Origin: Maea johnstoni
Taxonomy: Eukaryota > Annelida > Polychaeta > Spionida > Magelonidae
Assembly: GCA_963942565.1 (NCBI GenBank)
Contig: OZ012698.1
Coordinates: 35,649,842 to 35,713,841 of the forward strand
Direction: 5' to 3'
DNA: 64,000 bases
Made by a program: the position numbers and the translations under genes. This document shows, piece after piece, positions 46,109-57,850 of the stretch (position 1 is the first letter of the stretch; the number at the start of each line of letters is the position of its first letter). A model generated the notes under the pieces. That model was not told the DNA's origin, did not search any database, and saw nothing but the letters and a program-made list of their open reading frames with translations.

Positions 46109-46214
46109 TGCCATAGAGGCACTGCTGGTTCTCCGTACCAAGACTGCCGCTCAAATCCACAGGGCTGCGTCAGAAAGCCAACGGGATACATCTACGTCAA
46201 CGCCAGCGAACGCC
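46109..46214 (+). CDS. candidate cysteine-rich exon
   Basis: After an acceptor CTTGTTTTCAG (46098-46108), an open frame reads CHRGTAGSPYQDCRSNPQGC followed by VRKPTGYIYVNASER. It meets a weak donor GTAATT at 46215; GTAAAA six bases on is an alternative. Third positions are mostly C or G, and the sequence has the spaced cysteines, Tyr and Asn-Ala-Ser (a possible N-glycosylation site) expected of an extracellular domain. A second frame (AIEALLVLRTKTAAQIHRAA) is also open. The start is only about 40 bp after a broken MITE A. The family is not recognised. Confidence 0.35.
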
Positions 46215-46494
46215 GTAATTGTAAAATATATCTTTTTATTCTCGCTCTCATTTCTCCCAGGCAATTCATACTAATAGGCGTAAGCTTTCGGAGGAATTGA
46301 TTTTTCAGACATCAATTTGACCCCAAATATAGCAGGCACAAGAATGAACTGGGAAGCGAAAAATGGAAGGCGGTAATATGATTGATTCTTTTTCTTTGGA
46401 TATTTGGTTTAAATTAGATAAGAAATAAATTTGGTGGGAAATGAGAACTTAAGGATGATATAAGTAAAGGATTTCATAATGTCTCAAAAAGAAA

Positions 46495-46628
46495 AAAAAA
46501 TGAAGGAGAGTTACATTTGTCTCAATAAAATTCAATTTAATGGAACAATTTTCAAAATATGCTTTTGAAAGAAAAATAACCAAATTTATCAAGTCCTTAA
46601 TAGAACTGCTACAGGCATGAATGGGTTA
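46495..46628 (-). mobile_element. MITE family B fragment
   Basis: TGAAGGAGAGTTACATTTGT to CTACAGGCATGAATGGGTTA, the right half of a reverse copy. It abuts the next family B copy in head-to-head fashion. Confidence 0.7.
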
Positions 46629-46860
46629 GCCATGCATTCATGCTTGAAGCAGTCAAAACTGGCTGGCGATTTTGGTGATATCTCTCTAACAAAAGCAATT
46701 TTTAGAACGTATTCAAAGGAGACTTGTTCATTAATAATCTATCTACAACTCTCCATCAAATAGTTTACAAATTATTTCTTCATTCCGAAAATATTTTTAA
46801 AAGTATAAAAAGTCCAGACGACACTTGTCAAGTAGATCAATACAGGCGTGAATGGGTTAA
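46625..46860 (+). mobile_element. MITE family B copy
   Basis: Starts TTAGCCATGCATTCATGCTT and ends ACAGGCGTGAATGGGTTAA. The left TTAA is mutated; the palindrome is partly decayed. Confidence 0.85.
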
Positions 46861-46962
46861 GATTGTAAGAACATCCATGCAATATGGTAAGGATCAACTT
46901 AGGAATGACCTATTCCAATAGCACTTATTTATTGAAAAAAGACGAAATCCAGAAAAACTTTC

Positions 46963-47174
46963 TAATCCTTATACTGCTGGTGGCTAATGTGGCCAATACA
47001 AAATGATGCAAAAAAATGACAAATGACTGAAACCCTGGCAAATGGGTATTCATCTGAAAGTACTCAGCGAGAGCTTTCAGATGAATACCAACATGACAGG
47101 GTTTGGATGGTTTTTCAAAACTTTTTGCATTTTTCTCCTATGAACGAAAGTAGCCTCAGCATGGAAAGGGCCAA
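46963..47174 (-). mobile_element. MITE family A copy
   Basis: Reverse: TAATCCTTATACTGCTGGTG at the left and GTAGCCTCAGCATGGAAAGG at the right. Both TTAA are eroded. Confidence 0.9.
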
Positions 47175-47950
47175 AGAGCCATTTATCCACGCCATGCTGT
47201 CAGAAGGGCGGAACTGGCCAATAACCGCAGCCAATTGATACATTTGTCCGTGTGACAAGCGCGCCATTTGTCTCAGTTATCGTGCGCTGGGCCGACTGCA
47301 ACGAGACACTTCCAAATAGTGCGTAAATTGGTGCGTGCGAGGGATGATTGTGGACTACCCTGTCTCAGGGACGACCTCTTATCTCAGCCGAGGCTTTATA
47401 ATAGAGTAACAAACACACAAACTGCAATACTACAGCACGGAATAAAAGAAAAAATTTAAATTAAAAAAAATATATATAGACAAAATAGCTAAAGCCATGA
47501 ATGTTTGGGTGATAACTTACAAATCTATAACTCAGAAATATTGAAAAGTGTAAAGCTATTAATCAAAGCTCAGTCTAAAGCTATTCTGGAAATAAATAAA
47601 TGAATTATTATCGTTATGTGTGTTTTAATTTTATCATAATATACCTAATTTCATTTTATTTTATGTTATTTTCTCATAATACCAGAGCAGTAAAATGGCA
47701 TATTTTCAAGGGTAACTCAAGAATGCATGACTAGTTATAGCCATGCACTGTGCCTTAAATACAATAGGACAGCAGGCTTCTTCCTGATTCAACTTCATAA
47801 ATCTGCATGTGATAAAAAACAAATTCCACACCGTATTCAAAGGTATTATAATCAGCTTTTTCCTCTGATCTTTCCGTGTATAGGACGTATTCCCATGATC
47901 AATCGTCATGCTATCAATCCAAGCCCCGCCAGATCCTCCAGAAACCCGCG
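47175..47950. other. unique sequence
   Basis: No gene is supported. 47240-47400 is moderately CpG-containing without a usable frame. Confidence 0.4.
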
Positions 47951-48626
47951 TAAGGAGGCCTGCTTCTGAAGATCAGAAAAACTCCCATTCTGATCCTCCC
48001 CTTCATGTCAGCTTAAAATTCACTCAGATTTTCTAACCCTTCCAATGCTAAGGCTACTTTCGTCCCAAAAGCACAAGGATGCAAAGATTTTTGAAAACCG
48101 TCTTAACCCAGTTGTGTGGGTATTCATTGGATAGCTCTCACCGAGTACTCTCAGATGAGTACCCACATGCCAGGGTTTCACATAAGGAGGCCTGCTTTTG
48201 GAGATCAGGAAAACTTCCATTCTGATCCTCCCCTTCATGTCAGCTTGAAATTCACTCAGATTTTCTAACCCTTCCGATGCTAAGGCTACTTTGGTCCAAA
48301 GCACAAGGAAGCAAGGATTTTTAAAAACTGTCTAAACCCAGTTGTGTTTGTATTTATTTATAGATAGCTCTCACGGAGTACTCTCAGATGAGTACCCATA
48401 TGCAAGGGTTTCAGTCATTTTTTAGGCTACTTTCATCCAAAGCACAATGATGCAAAGATTTTTGTTTGAAAACTGTCAAAACCGGGTTGTGTTGATATTT
48501 ATTGAATAGCTCTCACCGAGTACTCTTAGATGAGTACCCATATGCCAGGGTTTCAGTGATTATTCAGGATTTTTGCATCAATTTGTACTTGGCAAAAAAA
48601 TTAGCCACCAGCAGCATAAAGGTTAA
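47951..48626 (+). mobile_element. tandemly duplicated MITE A block
   Basis: A 232-bp unit consisting of AAGGAGGCCTGCTTCTGAAG...TCAGATTTTCTAACCCTTCC plus most of a family A copy occurs at 47951 and again at 48183. A third left part starts TAGGCTACTTTCATCC at 48423 and completes to CAGCAGCATAAAGGTTAA (48626). Host flank and MITE were thus duplicated together. Confidence 0.85.
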
Positions 48627-48808
48627 CCCTATTACACTCAGAGCCCAGTAAGGCTTCTGCATTCCTCCAGAAATTGTTGTATGGATATTAGATACTTTTG
48701 ACAATAACAAAATGGGCATTAAGATTGATTTCACCAAATATTTGAAGGGGAGTTGTTGGTACTAATCTGATTAACATTTCTCCATCATTTTTTTTCCTAA
48801 ACATGCTT

Positions 48809-48815
<7 letters not shown>
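48623..48815 (-). mobile_element. MITE family B copy truncated by (TA)n
   Basis: Starts TTAACCCTATTACACTCAGA, sharing TTAA with the family A copy before it. It contains AAATATTTGAAGGGGAG and is cut at CTTTTGCC by TA repeats. Confidence 0.8.
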
Positions 48816-49140
<325 letters not shown>

Positions 49141-49689
49141 GAGAATGTATTGCATGGGGAGACTACATGGTAAATTAGTCACTCCCAACTAAGCCCCCCC
49201 CCCCTCCACCTCCTACCCTACGGATCCTACGCCATGTAGCTATTCTTTTAGCAATCTAAAACCCAATCATAATGGAGCCTACACACCAGCCCTACACTGT
49301 CCTGCTTTGAATAACATTAACAAAACGCTGCGGAGCATGAGAACACGATAACCGAAATCCCCGGAAAATGAGAAAGGGCACCGTGTAATCCCGACAGAGT
49401 CCGCCCAATCATGTGAGATTTTATTGCTTTTGCCGGCTTCGCCGTAGATATGAGCATAACTCGCCGGATAGGAAATATCTCATGACATGAGGCACCCATT
49501 GGACAAATAAGAATGACTCGCAGAGGTCTCAAAGGTGGAATCTAATAAAATCGGTTGTGACAATTCAATATTTATTGAGGTTTTGGTGTTCCCTGCTCCT
49601 GAATACACATGTTGTGCAGGCAATGAATAAGTTTTCTCATCCCTGGATATACTCTTCTACACTGTTATAATAAAAGCAAGAATCAATTA
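49141..49689. other. unique sequence
   Basis: A 10-C run near 49195. No gene is supported. Confidence 0.4.
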
Positions 49690-49872
49690 ATCAACCCTTC
49701 CAATGCCAAGGCTACTTTTGCCAAAGGCACAATAACACAACAGTTTTTGAAAAACATCTAAACACAGTCATGTTGGTATTCGTTAAAAAGCTCTCACTGA
49801 GTACTCTCACATGAGTACCCATGTGCCAGGGTTTCAGTAATTTTTCAGGTTTTTTGTATCATTTATTGATAA
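49690..49872 (+). mobile_element. MITE family A copy, right end missing
   Basis: Starts AATCAACCCTTCCAATGCCA and stops after GTATCATTTATTGATAAC. Confidence 0.88.
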
Positions 49873-50237
49873 CAAAACAATATTTATAATATAAGAGACC
49901 ATTTTATATTTTTCAAAACTTTTCAAAAATATGCTCCTTTCAGGCTACTTTAATTGGGCTGCTACAGGAAATATTTAATAGACTTAATCATAATGCTATT
50001 TGTGCAGACATAAATACATATATCTTGAAACTCAAAGAAAATTATTCTGCAATTATAAATAATAAATAACAAAACTTCTATTGAAAAATTACTTGCAACT
50101 TACAATACTCCTGTACATGTTTGTATTAGTATCATATCACCTACACGCTGATCTAGTTAGAGAAATACTAGAAACATTTGAAAGATCCAACTATTTTCTT
50201 GAAAAAAAAATGCCTTCTTTTCAAGATATTCTGCAGA

Positions 50238-50449
50238 TAGGCTTTCCAATGCTAAGCCTGCTTTCATGTAAAGCACAAAGATGCAAAGATTTTTCAAAAC
50301 CATCTAAACCCTGTCATGTTGGTATTCATTGAATAGCCCTCGCTGAGTACTCTCAGATGAGTACCCATATGCCAGGGTTTCAATTATTTTCGAGGTTTTT
50401 TGCATCATTTTGTATTCGCCAAATTAGCCATCAGTAGGATAAGGGTTGA
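50238..50449 (+). mobile_element. MITE family A copy
   Basis: Starts ATAGGCTTTCCAATGCTAAG and ends CATCAGTAGGATAAGGGTTGA. Interior near consensus, both TTAA changed. Confidence 0.9.
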
Positions 50450-50543
50450 AATCAAAATACATCATCTAGCCATGAACGGATCAATTTCTCATTTCAAAGG
50501 CCAATGCCATCTAGGCTGATTGCAGCAACTATCTCGGCTGTAA

Positions 50544-52522
50544 GTCTGAGATGGGCTTCAAGTGGATGCTGTAATATACAGTGTTACTGCACAGGCTATC
50601 ACTGAAGCTGGAGAGAGGCCAAGTCAATGCTACATACCCATTGCTCCCTCTAGCAGCCAAGAGCGGAACTAAGAGATGGGCTTCAAGTGGATGCTGTAAT
50701 ATACACTGTTACTGCACAGGCTATCACTGAAGCTGGAGAGAGGCCAAGTCAATGCTACATACCCATTGCTCCCTCTAGCAGCCAAGAGCGGAACTAAGAG
50801 ATGGGCTTCAAGTGGATGCTGTAATATACACTGTTACTGCACAGGCTATCACTGAAGCTGGAGAGAGGCCAAGTCAATGCTACATACCCATTGCTCCCTC
50901 TAGCAGCCAAGAGCGGAACTAAGAGATGGGCTTCAAGTGGATGCTGTAATATACACTGTTACTGCACAGGCTATCACTGAAGCTGGAGAGAGGCCAAGTC
51001 TATGCTACATACCCATTGCTCCCTCTAGCAGCCAAGAGCGGAACTAAGAGATGGGCTTCAAGTGGATGCTGTAATATACACTGTTACTGCACAGGCTATC
51101 ACTGAAGCTGGAGAGAGGCCAAGTCAATGCTACATACCCATTGCTCCCTCTAGCAGCCAAGAGCGGAACTAAGAGATGGGCTTCAAGTGGATGCTGTAAT
51201 ATACACTGTTACTGCACAGGCTATCACTGAAGCTGGAGAGAGGCCAAGTCAATGCTGTATAGCCATTACTCCCTCTAGCAGCCAAGAGCGGAACTAAGAG
51301 ATGGGCTTCAAGTGGATGCTGTAATATACAGTGTTACTGCACAGGCTATCACTGAAGCTGGAGAGAGGCCAAGTCTATGCTACATACCCATTGCTCCCTC
51401 TAGCAGCCAAGAGCGGAACTAAGAGATGGGCTTCAAGTGGATGCTGTAATATACAGTGTTACTGCACAGGCTATCACTGAAGCTGGAAAGAGACCAAGTC
51501 AATGCTACATACCCATTGCTCCCTCTAGCAGCCAAGAGCGGAACTAAGAGATGGGCTTCAAGTGGATGCTGTAATATACAGTGTTACTGCACAGGCTATC
51601 ACTGAAGCTGGAGAGAGGCCAAGTCAATGCTACATACCCATTACTCCCTCTAGCAGCCAAGAGCGGAACTAAGAGATGGGCTTCAAGTGGATGCTGTAAT
51701 ATACAGTGTTACTGCACAGGCTATCACTGAAGCTGGAGAGAGGCCAAGTCAATGCTACATACCCACTGCTCCCTCTAGCAGCCAAGAGCGGAACTAAGAG
51801 ATGGGCTTCAAGTGGATGTTGTAATATACAGAGTTACTGCACAGGCTATCACTGAAGCTGGAGAGAGGCCAAGTCAATGCTACATACCCATTGCTCCCTC
51901 TAGCAGCCAAGAGCGGAACTAAGAGATGGGCTTCAAGTGGATGTTGTAATATACAGTGTTACTGCACAGGCTATCACTGAAGCTGGAGAGAGCCCAAGTC
52001 GATGCTACACATACCCATTGCTCCCTCTAGCAACCAAGAGCGAAACTAAGAGATGGGCTTCAAGTGGATGCTGTAATATACACTGTTACTGCACAGGCTA
52101 TCACTGAAGCTGGAGAGAGCCCAAGTCGATGCTACACATACCCATTGCTCCCTCTAGCAACCAAGAGCGGAACTAAGAGATGGGCTTCAAGTGGATGCTG
52201 TAATATACACTGTTACTGCACAGGCTATCACTGAAGCTGGAGAGAGCCCAAGTCGATGCTACACATACCCATTGCTCCCTCTAGCAACCAAGAGCGGAAC
52301 TAAGAGATGGGCTTCAAGTGGATGCTGTAATATACACTGTTACTGCACAGGCTATCACTGAAGCTGGAGAGAGGCCAAGTCAATGCTACATACCCATTGC
52401 TCCCTCTAGCAACCAAGAGCGGAACTAAGAGATGGGCTTCAAGTGGATGCTGTAATATACAGAGTTACTGCACAGGCTATCACTGAAGCTGGAGAGAGGC
52501 CAAGTCAATGCTACATACCCAT
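50544..52522. repeat. 125-bp minisatellite, left part (~16 copies)
   Basis: Period exactly 125 bp (AGATGGGCTTCAAGTGGATG at 50549, 50674, 50799, 50924 and on). The unit also has CTGTTACTGCACAGGCTATC and CATTGCTCCCTCTAGCAGCC. Copies near 51980-52290 share a variant CGATGCTACACATACCC, showing local spreading. The array is interrupted at CATACCCATT by a LINE. Confidence 0.97.
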
Positions 52523-54022
52523 TACACCTATGATGGTCTTATGTCACAGGTGGTATGGAACGGCCAGACCTCAGACCAGAAGATCAGCATCAAACAGGGC
52601 AACGGTCAGGGTAAACTCCCAAGCCCTGACGATTACAAGCTATATCTACACAATCTCCTCGAGATGATATCAGCATCAAACACCGGTTTCAATGTTGGCA
52701 GTATTCCCATCCCAACACCAACATGTGCAGACGACATGCTAGCCATCTCCTCCAACCTTGAAGATCTACAGACGATGGTCTCCTTCATAGCCCACTATGC
52801 GAACGAAGAGCACTACACCATCCACCCTGTGAAGTCTGTCGTAGTTCCCTTTAACATTCGCTCAAAGCCTGAACTCCAGCACCTAGTGAAAGAACCCCCG
52901 ATCGACCTCAATGGCACACCTCTCCCCGTGGAAAAAGATCTCCTTCACCTGGGCATCAAGCGTGGACTGCTAACAGCCAACCCAACGATCGAAGACCGTG
53001 TTTCACTCGCAAGAAGGACCCTCTACTCCCTGATGGGCCCGGGATTACACGGCCTAAATGGACTCCCGGTGCCAGTCTCAATCCACCTCTACGAAACGTA
53101 TGTTCTATCCAGAGCAACCTTCGGGCTGGACACAATTGTGGCAACGATAACTGCTCTCAAACCCTTGGAGCAGTTCCACAAGAAAGCGATAAGATCAATG
53201 CTAGGTCTCCCAGAACGAACAGCTATAGCCGCGCTTTACATCCTATCTGGCATACTACCAATGCAGCACACCCTACACATCCAAGCACTGAAATTTCTCC
53301 TATCTCTCATGACCGATGAAACCACTCGTGAGGTGATTCTTCGCCAATATATTATGAAAACGAAGAGATCAGCATCCTGGGTGACCCACATTGAGCGTAT
53401 ACTGTCCCGGTACAACCTTCCTACAATACCAGACCTGCACATGAGCCCACCGACAAAACTGCAATGGAAACGAATGGTGAACGAAGCAGTATACCTGGCA
53501 GCATCCCAAGAGATCGCGAAAGAAGCACTCTCAAGATCAACCCTCGGATTACTGAACCCTCTCTTCACAGCACGTACACCTCACAACGCTCTGTGCCACA
53601 TCGAAAATCCCCTCCAGGTGGCCCGTGCCAATACCAAGATACGCCTCCTAGTGGACGTCTACCCACTCGCCACAGTACAAAAGCGCATGAAGCAAATTGA
53701 CGGAGACATCTGCTCCCTCTGTGACCTAGGAGAGACGGAAGACAGATTACACTTCCTGACTAGATGTCCCGCACTATCGGAAGTCAGGACCAAGTACCTG
53801 CACCGAATACTCGCTCTCATCCCGCATACTGACGATCTCGACACAGAAAATCTCGACCAATTCCTAGTGGGACTCATCCTCGATCCGTCCCACCCAGATG
53901 TGGCGGAAATCCACATCCTGGATCCCTCCGTCATCCCAGAAGTCGAAACTATCACCAGAGACTACATCTTTGCTCTGCACCTCAAAAGGACCAATATAGT
54001 AAAATATGCAGACCTCAACTAA
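52523..54022 (+). CDS. LINE reverse transcriptase C-terminal half, intact frame
   Basis: About 500 residues are open to TAA at 54022. Visible in order: YDGLMSQVVWNG, then KQGNGQG (the QG strand motif of non-LTR reverse transcriptases); CADD at about residues 72-75 (catalytic YADD-type motif with Cys for Tyr); HPVKS; HLGI (thumb start); and at the end CSLC...ETEDRLHFLTRCP, the C-x2-C..H..C zinc-finger found at the C-terminus of many LINE ORF2 proteins. The endonuclease and first fingers of the polymerase are absent. The reported start at 52508 lies in the array, so the first five residues are not LINE. No stop interrupts the remaining frame, so insertion is probably recent. The clade is not determined. 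No independent expression is expected. Confidence 0.88.
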   Translation, partial: YTYDGLMSQVVWNGQTSDQKISIKQGNGQGKLPSPDDYKLYLHNLLEMISASNTGFNVGSIPIPTPTCADDMLAISSNLEDLQTMVSFIAHYANEEHYTIHPVKSVVVPFNIRSKPELQHLVKEPPIDLNGTPLPVEKDLLHLGIKRGLLTANPTIEDRVSLARRTLYSLMGPGLHGLNGLPVPVSIHLYETYVLSRATFGLDTIVATITALKPLEQFHKKAIRSMLGLPERTAIAALYILSGILPMQHTLHIQALKFLLSLMTDETTREVILRQYIMKTKRSASWVTHIERILSRYNLPTIPDLHMSPPTKLQWKRMVNEAVYLAASQEIAKEALSRSTLGLLNPLFTARTPHNALCHIENPLQVARANTKIRLLVDVYPLATVQKRMKQIDGDICSLCDLGETEDRLHFLTRCPALSEVRTKYLHRILALIPHTDDLDTENLDQFLVGLILDPSHPDVAEIHILDPSVIPEVETITRDYIFALHLKRTNIVKYADLN

Positions 54023-54216
54023 AGCACTAACACCTGCCTTGTAATTGTATGTGATTGTAAATATGTACGACATCTATATTTGTATTCAACTACCCTTAAC
54101 CGTATTAGCTCTTAATCTAGCCTATATATATATAGATATTTAATTTAAGTGTTTAAATTGTTAATACAGCTCCTACACAGGAGGATTATAATATCACACA
54201 AGAAGAGAAGAAGAAG
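52523..54216 (+). mobile_element. 5'-truncated LINE inserted in the 125-bp array
   Basis: LINE sequence replaces the repeat exactly after CATACCCATT; the array resumes with ATTGCTCCCTCTAG at about 54215. Only an ATT is shared at the junctions, so a target duplication is minimal or absent. The 3' UTR (54023-54216) is AT-rich. It has a stem-loop CTCCTACACAGGAG near 54171 and ends with an AAGAAGAGAAGAAGAAG tail in place of poly-A. More than half of a full element is missing at the 5' side, as is usual for incomplete reverse transcription. Confidence 0.88.
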
Positions 54217-54616
54217 ATTGCTCCCTCTAGCAACCAAGAGCGGAACTAAGAGATGGGCTTCAAGTGGATGCTGTAATATACACTGTTACTGCACAGGCTA
54301 TCACTGAAGCTGGAGAGAGGCCAAGTCAATGCTACATACCCATTGCTCCCTCTAGCAACCAAGAGCGGAACTAAGAGATGGGCTTCAAGTGGATGCTGTA
54401 ATATACAGAGTTACTGCACAGGCTATCACTGAAGCTGGGGAGAGGCCAAGTCAATGCTACATACCCATTGCTCCCTCTAGCAGCCAAGAGCGGAACTAAG
54501 AGATGGGCTTCAAGTGGATGTTGTAATATACAGAGTTACTGCACAGGCTATCACTGAAGCTGGAGAGAGCCCAAGTCAATGCCACATACCCATTGCTCCC
54601 TCTAGCAGCCAAGAGC
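54217..54616. repeat. 125-bp minisatellite, right part (~3 copies)
   Basis: Resumes mid-unit after the LINE tail with the same 125-bp spacing and ends at CAGCCAAGAGCCAAACTAA. Confidence 0.95.
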
Positions 54617-55200
54617 CAAACTAAAATATTGCTCTGACTATTGGTATATGATGACTTACAGGTTCTGCTATAATACATATAGATGTGCATATGAACAGGA
54701 ATATGTATGTGTGTGGGAATGTGTGTGTATATAAATACTAATCTTGCCTAACTATTTTTGAAAAGTTCATTTTCATCTAGAAAAGCATGTATCTATTGTG
54801 AGATTGGATTGTACCAGGTACATGTATATCAAACTTCAATAATTCAAGTTGGTAATAAACTTCATTATATGATTCAAAGAGAAAGCAGAAAGTTTTTTCA
54901 GTCTAGACCTTTTCTCATACAATAGAAAAGTTTCTTCCACAGTACTTTCAATATAGGTATTGACAACTTTTTAAAAATGTGTAATACAATAGTAATGTGT
55001 CCTTTTGTAAAATAGCACTTTCAGCATTCAACATTTCGCTGCCTTTGCCAATTTCATATATATTTAAAATATTAAACGATAAAATACAATACTCATCCTT
55101 TTGATATTGTATTTAGTATTTTATCGGGTACTGCAATACCACAATGCCTAGATACTTCAGAAAAAAAGGCTGGCACCTGCCTCATGTCAAACAGGTAACA
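54617..55200. other. unique AT-rich sequence
   Basis: No gene or repeat beyond short GTGTGT is seen. Confidence 0.4.
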
Positions 55201-55413
55201 TCAAACCTTATGCTGCTGGTGGCTAATTTCGCCAATACAAAATAATGCATAAAACCTCTAAAATGACTGAAACCCTGGCATATGGGTACTCATCTGAGAG
55301 TACTCATCGAGAGCTATCTAATGAGTACCAACATGACAGGGTTTAGATGGTTTTCAAGAAAGTTTGCGTCCTTGTGCTTTGGAGGAAAGTATCGTCATCA
55401 TTGGAAGGGTTAA
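55201..55413 (-). mobile_element. MITE family A copy
   Basis: Reverse: TCAAACCTTATGCTGCTGGT to GTCATCATTGGAAGGGTTAA, full length with a mutated left TTAA. Confidence 0.92.
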
Positions 55414-56026
55414 TGGCTGACAGAGCACAGGTGTTGGAGGGAGTAGCGGGATATTGATCTCATATAGCCGACACGGCGATTGATTGATTGACTTGCTGAA
55501 TGGCGGCAGCCAGGCGTCTAACCACCATTGTACTAACGCCACCTGGTGGCAGAGAAATTGACCGCATGACCGCATGGTTTCAACATCGTAGTGCAGTACA
55601 CAACTACATACTATAAGCACACAAAATGGTGGTGGAAAAATTGACCATGTGACCGCAATGTCTATGCTGAACGCGATATTGTAGTTCAGTAAAATATACA
55701 TGCATACTACAAGAACATATATGGCAAGATAGATACAAATGCATGAGGACAATGATGTATATACAAAAATATGGTGGGAGAGTTGTGCTTTATAATAAAA
55801 TCGTTGAATTATTCAAAGTATCATAAATTGAATATCAAATATCATAGTATCAACAATAGTAAATTTATGATACAAAATATTATATAAAATACGTTGCAAA
55901 AAGTTTTGCTGAGGTTAAAAAAATATATACTATAATATTTATAGCATTGAATCATATACAAATATATATATACAAAAAATACTTTGGCAAAAAGTATGGC
56001 AGAAGTCGCCAAGTATTTGAGATTAC
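55414..56026. other. unique sequence with short duplication
   Basis: GAAATTGACCGCATGACCGCATGG and GAAAAATTGACCATGTGACCGCAATG (55554, 55636) are copies of one block. CGCCACCTGGTGGCAG at 55539 resembles a CTCF core. AT-rich onward. Confidence 0.4.
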
Positions 56027-56128
56027 CTGATCGAACTTTACGAGCATTTCCTCGAGAGCCTGTATGGTGTTATCCGACACCCCGACGTACATGGCCATCA
56101 GCCATTGGTCAAGTTCCTCAGCCGACAT
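56027..56128 (-). CDS. candidate first coding exon, 34 codons, unknown protein
   Basis: The minus strand from ATG 56128 (context AAAGAATGTCG, purine at -3) reads MSAEELDQWLMAMYVGVSDN then TIQALEEMLVKFDQ. It ends at CAG followed by donor GTAATC (56021-56026), phase 0 at 34 codons. The peptide is acidic and amphipathic, like a helical N-terminus. Composition differs sharply from the AT-rich flanks. The frame stays open seven codons upstream to LRSRHKEER, so the exon may be longer. It may belong with other minus-strand exons in the window, but no link is shown. The family is not recognised. Confidence 0.5.
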
Positions 56129-56714
56129 TCTTTCTTCTTTATGCCTTGATCTCAAAACTAATAATTAATCCTATTTATTCACAGTCTTCCTTACAGTTCA
56201 ACACTAAAATTTGGTATGGATACTTATTTTTCCTTTGTGAAGGTGAAATATGTCAAACAACATGTATTCTTCAGTCTTTCTCTTTCCTTGATTTCCAAAC
56301 TAATACTTAATCCTTTTTGTTCAGTCTTTCTCACAGTTCAGCACTAAAATTTAGTATTAATATCTTGTTTCCCTTCGTAACGTAGAAATACGATAAATGA
56401 CATGTATTTTCCGAATATCAAATTAGAACAGTTCTCTCCATGTATGAATATGTGGAGTAACGAATAGTTACGTTATTTTCTTCAGTATTCATCCGAAAAT
56501 TTTTACTAATATTTCTTCTATACTTTCCCGTGTTTCTTCCTCAGTACCTTCTATCCTGTAATCTTTTTCCTTAGAAAGTTTTTCAGTGTCTCCTCCTGGA
56601 GGTATTTTCCAACTATTTTTTTTCCTTAAAATTTTCTTCCCAGGGATATGTTTCCTTGAGATGTGCTTCTTCCACAATAATTTATATAATATCTCTTATT
56701 TGTAGAATGTATCT
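56129..56714. other. unique sequence with diverged duplication
   Basis: CTTTCTCTTTCCTTGATTTC and CAGTTCAACACTAAAATTTGGTAT-type phrases near 56195 and 56335 are related. No gene is supported. Confidence 0.4.
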
Positions 56715-56930
56715 GACCCTTCAGTATATTGTTATGATGTGGTACAAGATATATATCATGTAGAGCACTATGTAGAGTATGCACAGGTAGTTATATACTC
56801 TATGTATTGTTTGGATATATCAGTATATTGTTATGATGTGGTATAAGATATATATCATATAGAGCACTATATAGAGTATGCACAGGTAGTTATATACTCT
56901 ATGAATTGTTTGGATATCGTACATAGCATC
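56715..56930. repeat. ~104-bp direct repeat, 2 copies
   Basis: CAGTATATTGTTATGATGTG followed by GTACAAGATATATATCAT and GTAGTTATATACTCTATG occurs twice with few changes. Confidence 0.9.
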
Positions 56931-57339
56931 TGTACTACATCAATCAATTTCCTACTATAGAGAGCTTATGTACTAATCAACCTAAATTGAACAAAACAAA
57001 ATGGGAAAATGGCATATAGCTGTACAAAGCTTATATAAGAGTTACAAATCCTCAAATTAAAAGTTTTGAACTTTCTGCAACTATTGAGTATCCCAGGTAC
57101 AACACGCTTGGTTAATTCCTTGGCTTTCGACCAGGTAACAGTTGAAGCATCCGATCATTAACAGGTACGCTCTTCTCAAGTCGTCAATCTATTAAGATTC
57201 AAAAATGTACTTCACACATGTTTCACCTCTTTTCCTGAAGTACACAGGTGCTCGAAATGTACACAAACTTTTCTCTTCGAAGAGAATATCATTCCATTGT
57301 GAAACACACACACACATAGGTGAAAACAGATAGTATAAT

Positions 57340-57850
57340 CCTCATAGAAGTCCACACTATCCAGAACTTGATCGGTAAAATCCTAAACTACACAAACTGT
57401 AGTAATTGTATGCACCTATAGCACTGGTAAGTTGAGTGTAGATATCATAAAAGTTCACCCTATCCAGAAACTTGATCCGTATAGTACTAACTAAACAAAC
57501 TGTAGTACATGTATAAGCACCTATAGCGAATTGAAGTTGAGTGTATATATTGTAGATGTCCAGATACACTCTCCAGCTCTGTGATCAGTAGAATCCTAAT
57601 TACACAAACTGTATGCACCTATAGCAAAGGGAAGTTGTGTGAAGATATCATAGAAGTCCAGGTAAACTGTCCGGTAGAATCCCAAACTACATAAACTGTA
57701 GTATAGGTATGAACCTATAGCAAAGGGTAGTTGTGCATAGAAGTCCAAAGTGTCCAGATATGTGATCGGTAGATTCCTAAACTACATAAACAGTAGTATA
57801 TACATGCACCTATAGCAAAGGGAAGTTGAGTGTAGATATCATATATGCAG
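57340..57850. repeat. ~95-bp tandem repeat, ~5 copies
   Basis: AAACTACATAAACTGTAGTA, TGCACCTATAGCAAAGGGAA, GTTGAGTGTAGATATCATAG and AAGTCC...CCAG recur with variable gaps. Confidence 0.85.

Noticed and set aside
50544-52522. CRISPR-like regular spacing
   Set aside because: The whole 125-bp unit is conserved, with no variable spacers, in an animal genome; same for the 80-bp and 98-bp arrays.
52443-52667. 75-codon frame crossing from the 125-bp array into the LINE
   Set aside because: Out of frame with the reverse transcriptase and made partly of repeat.
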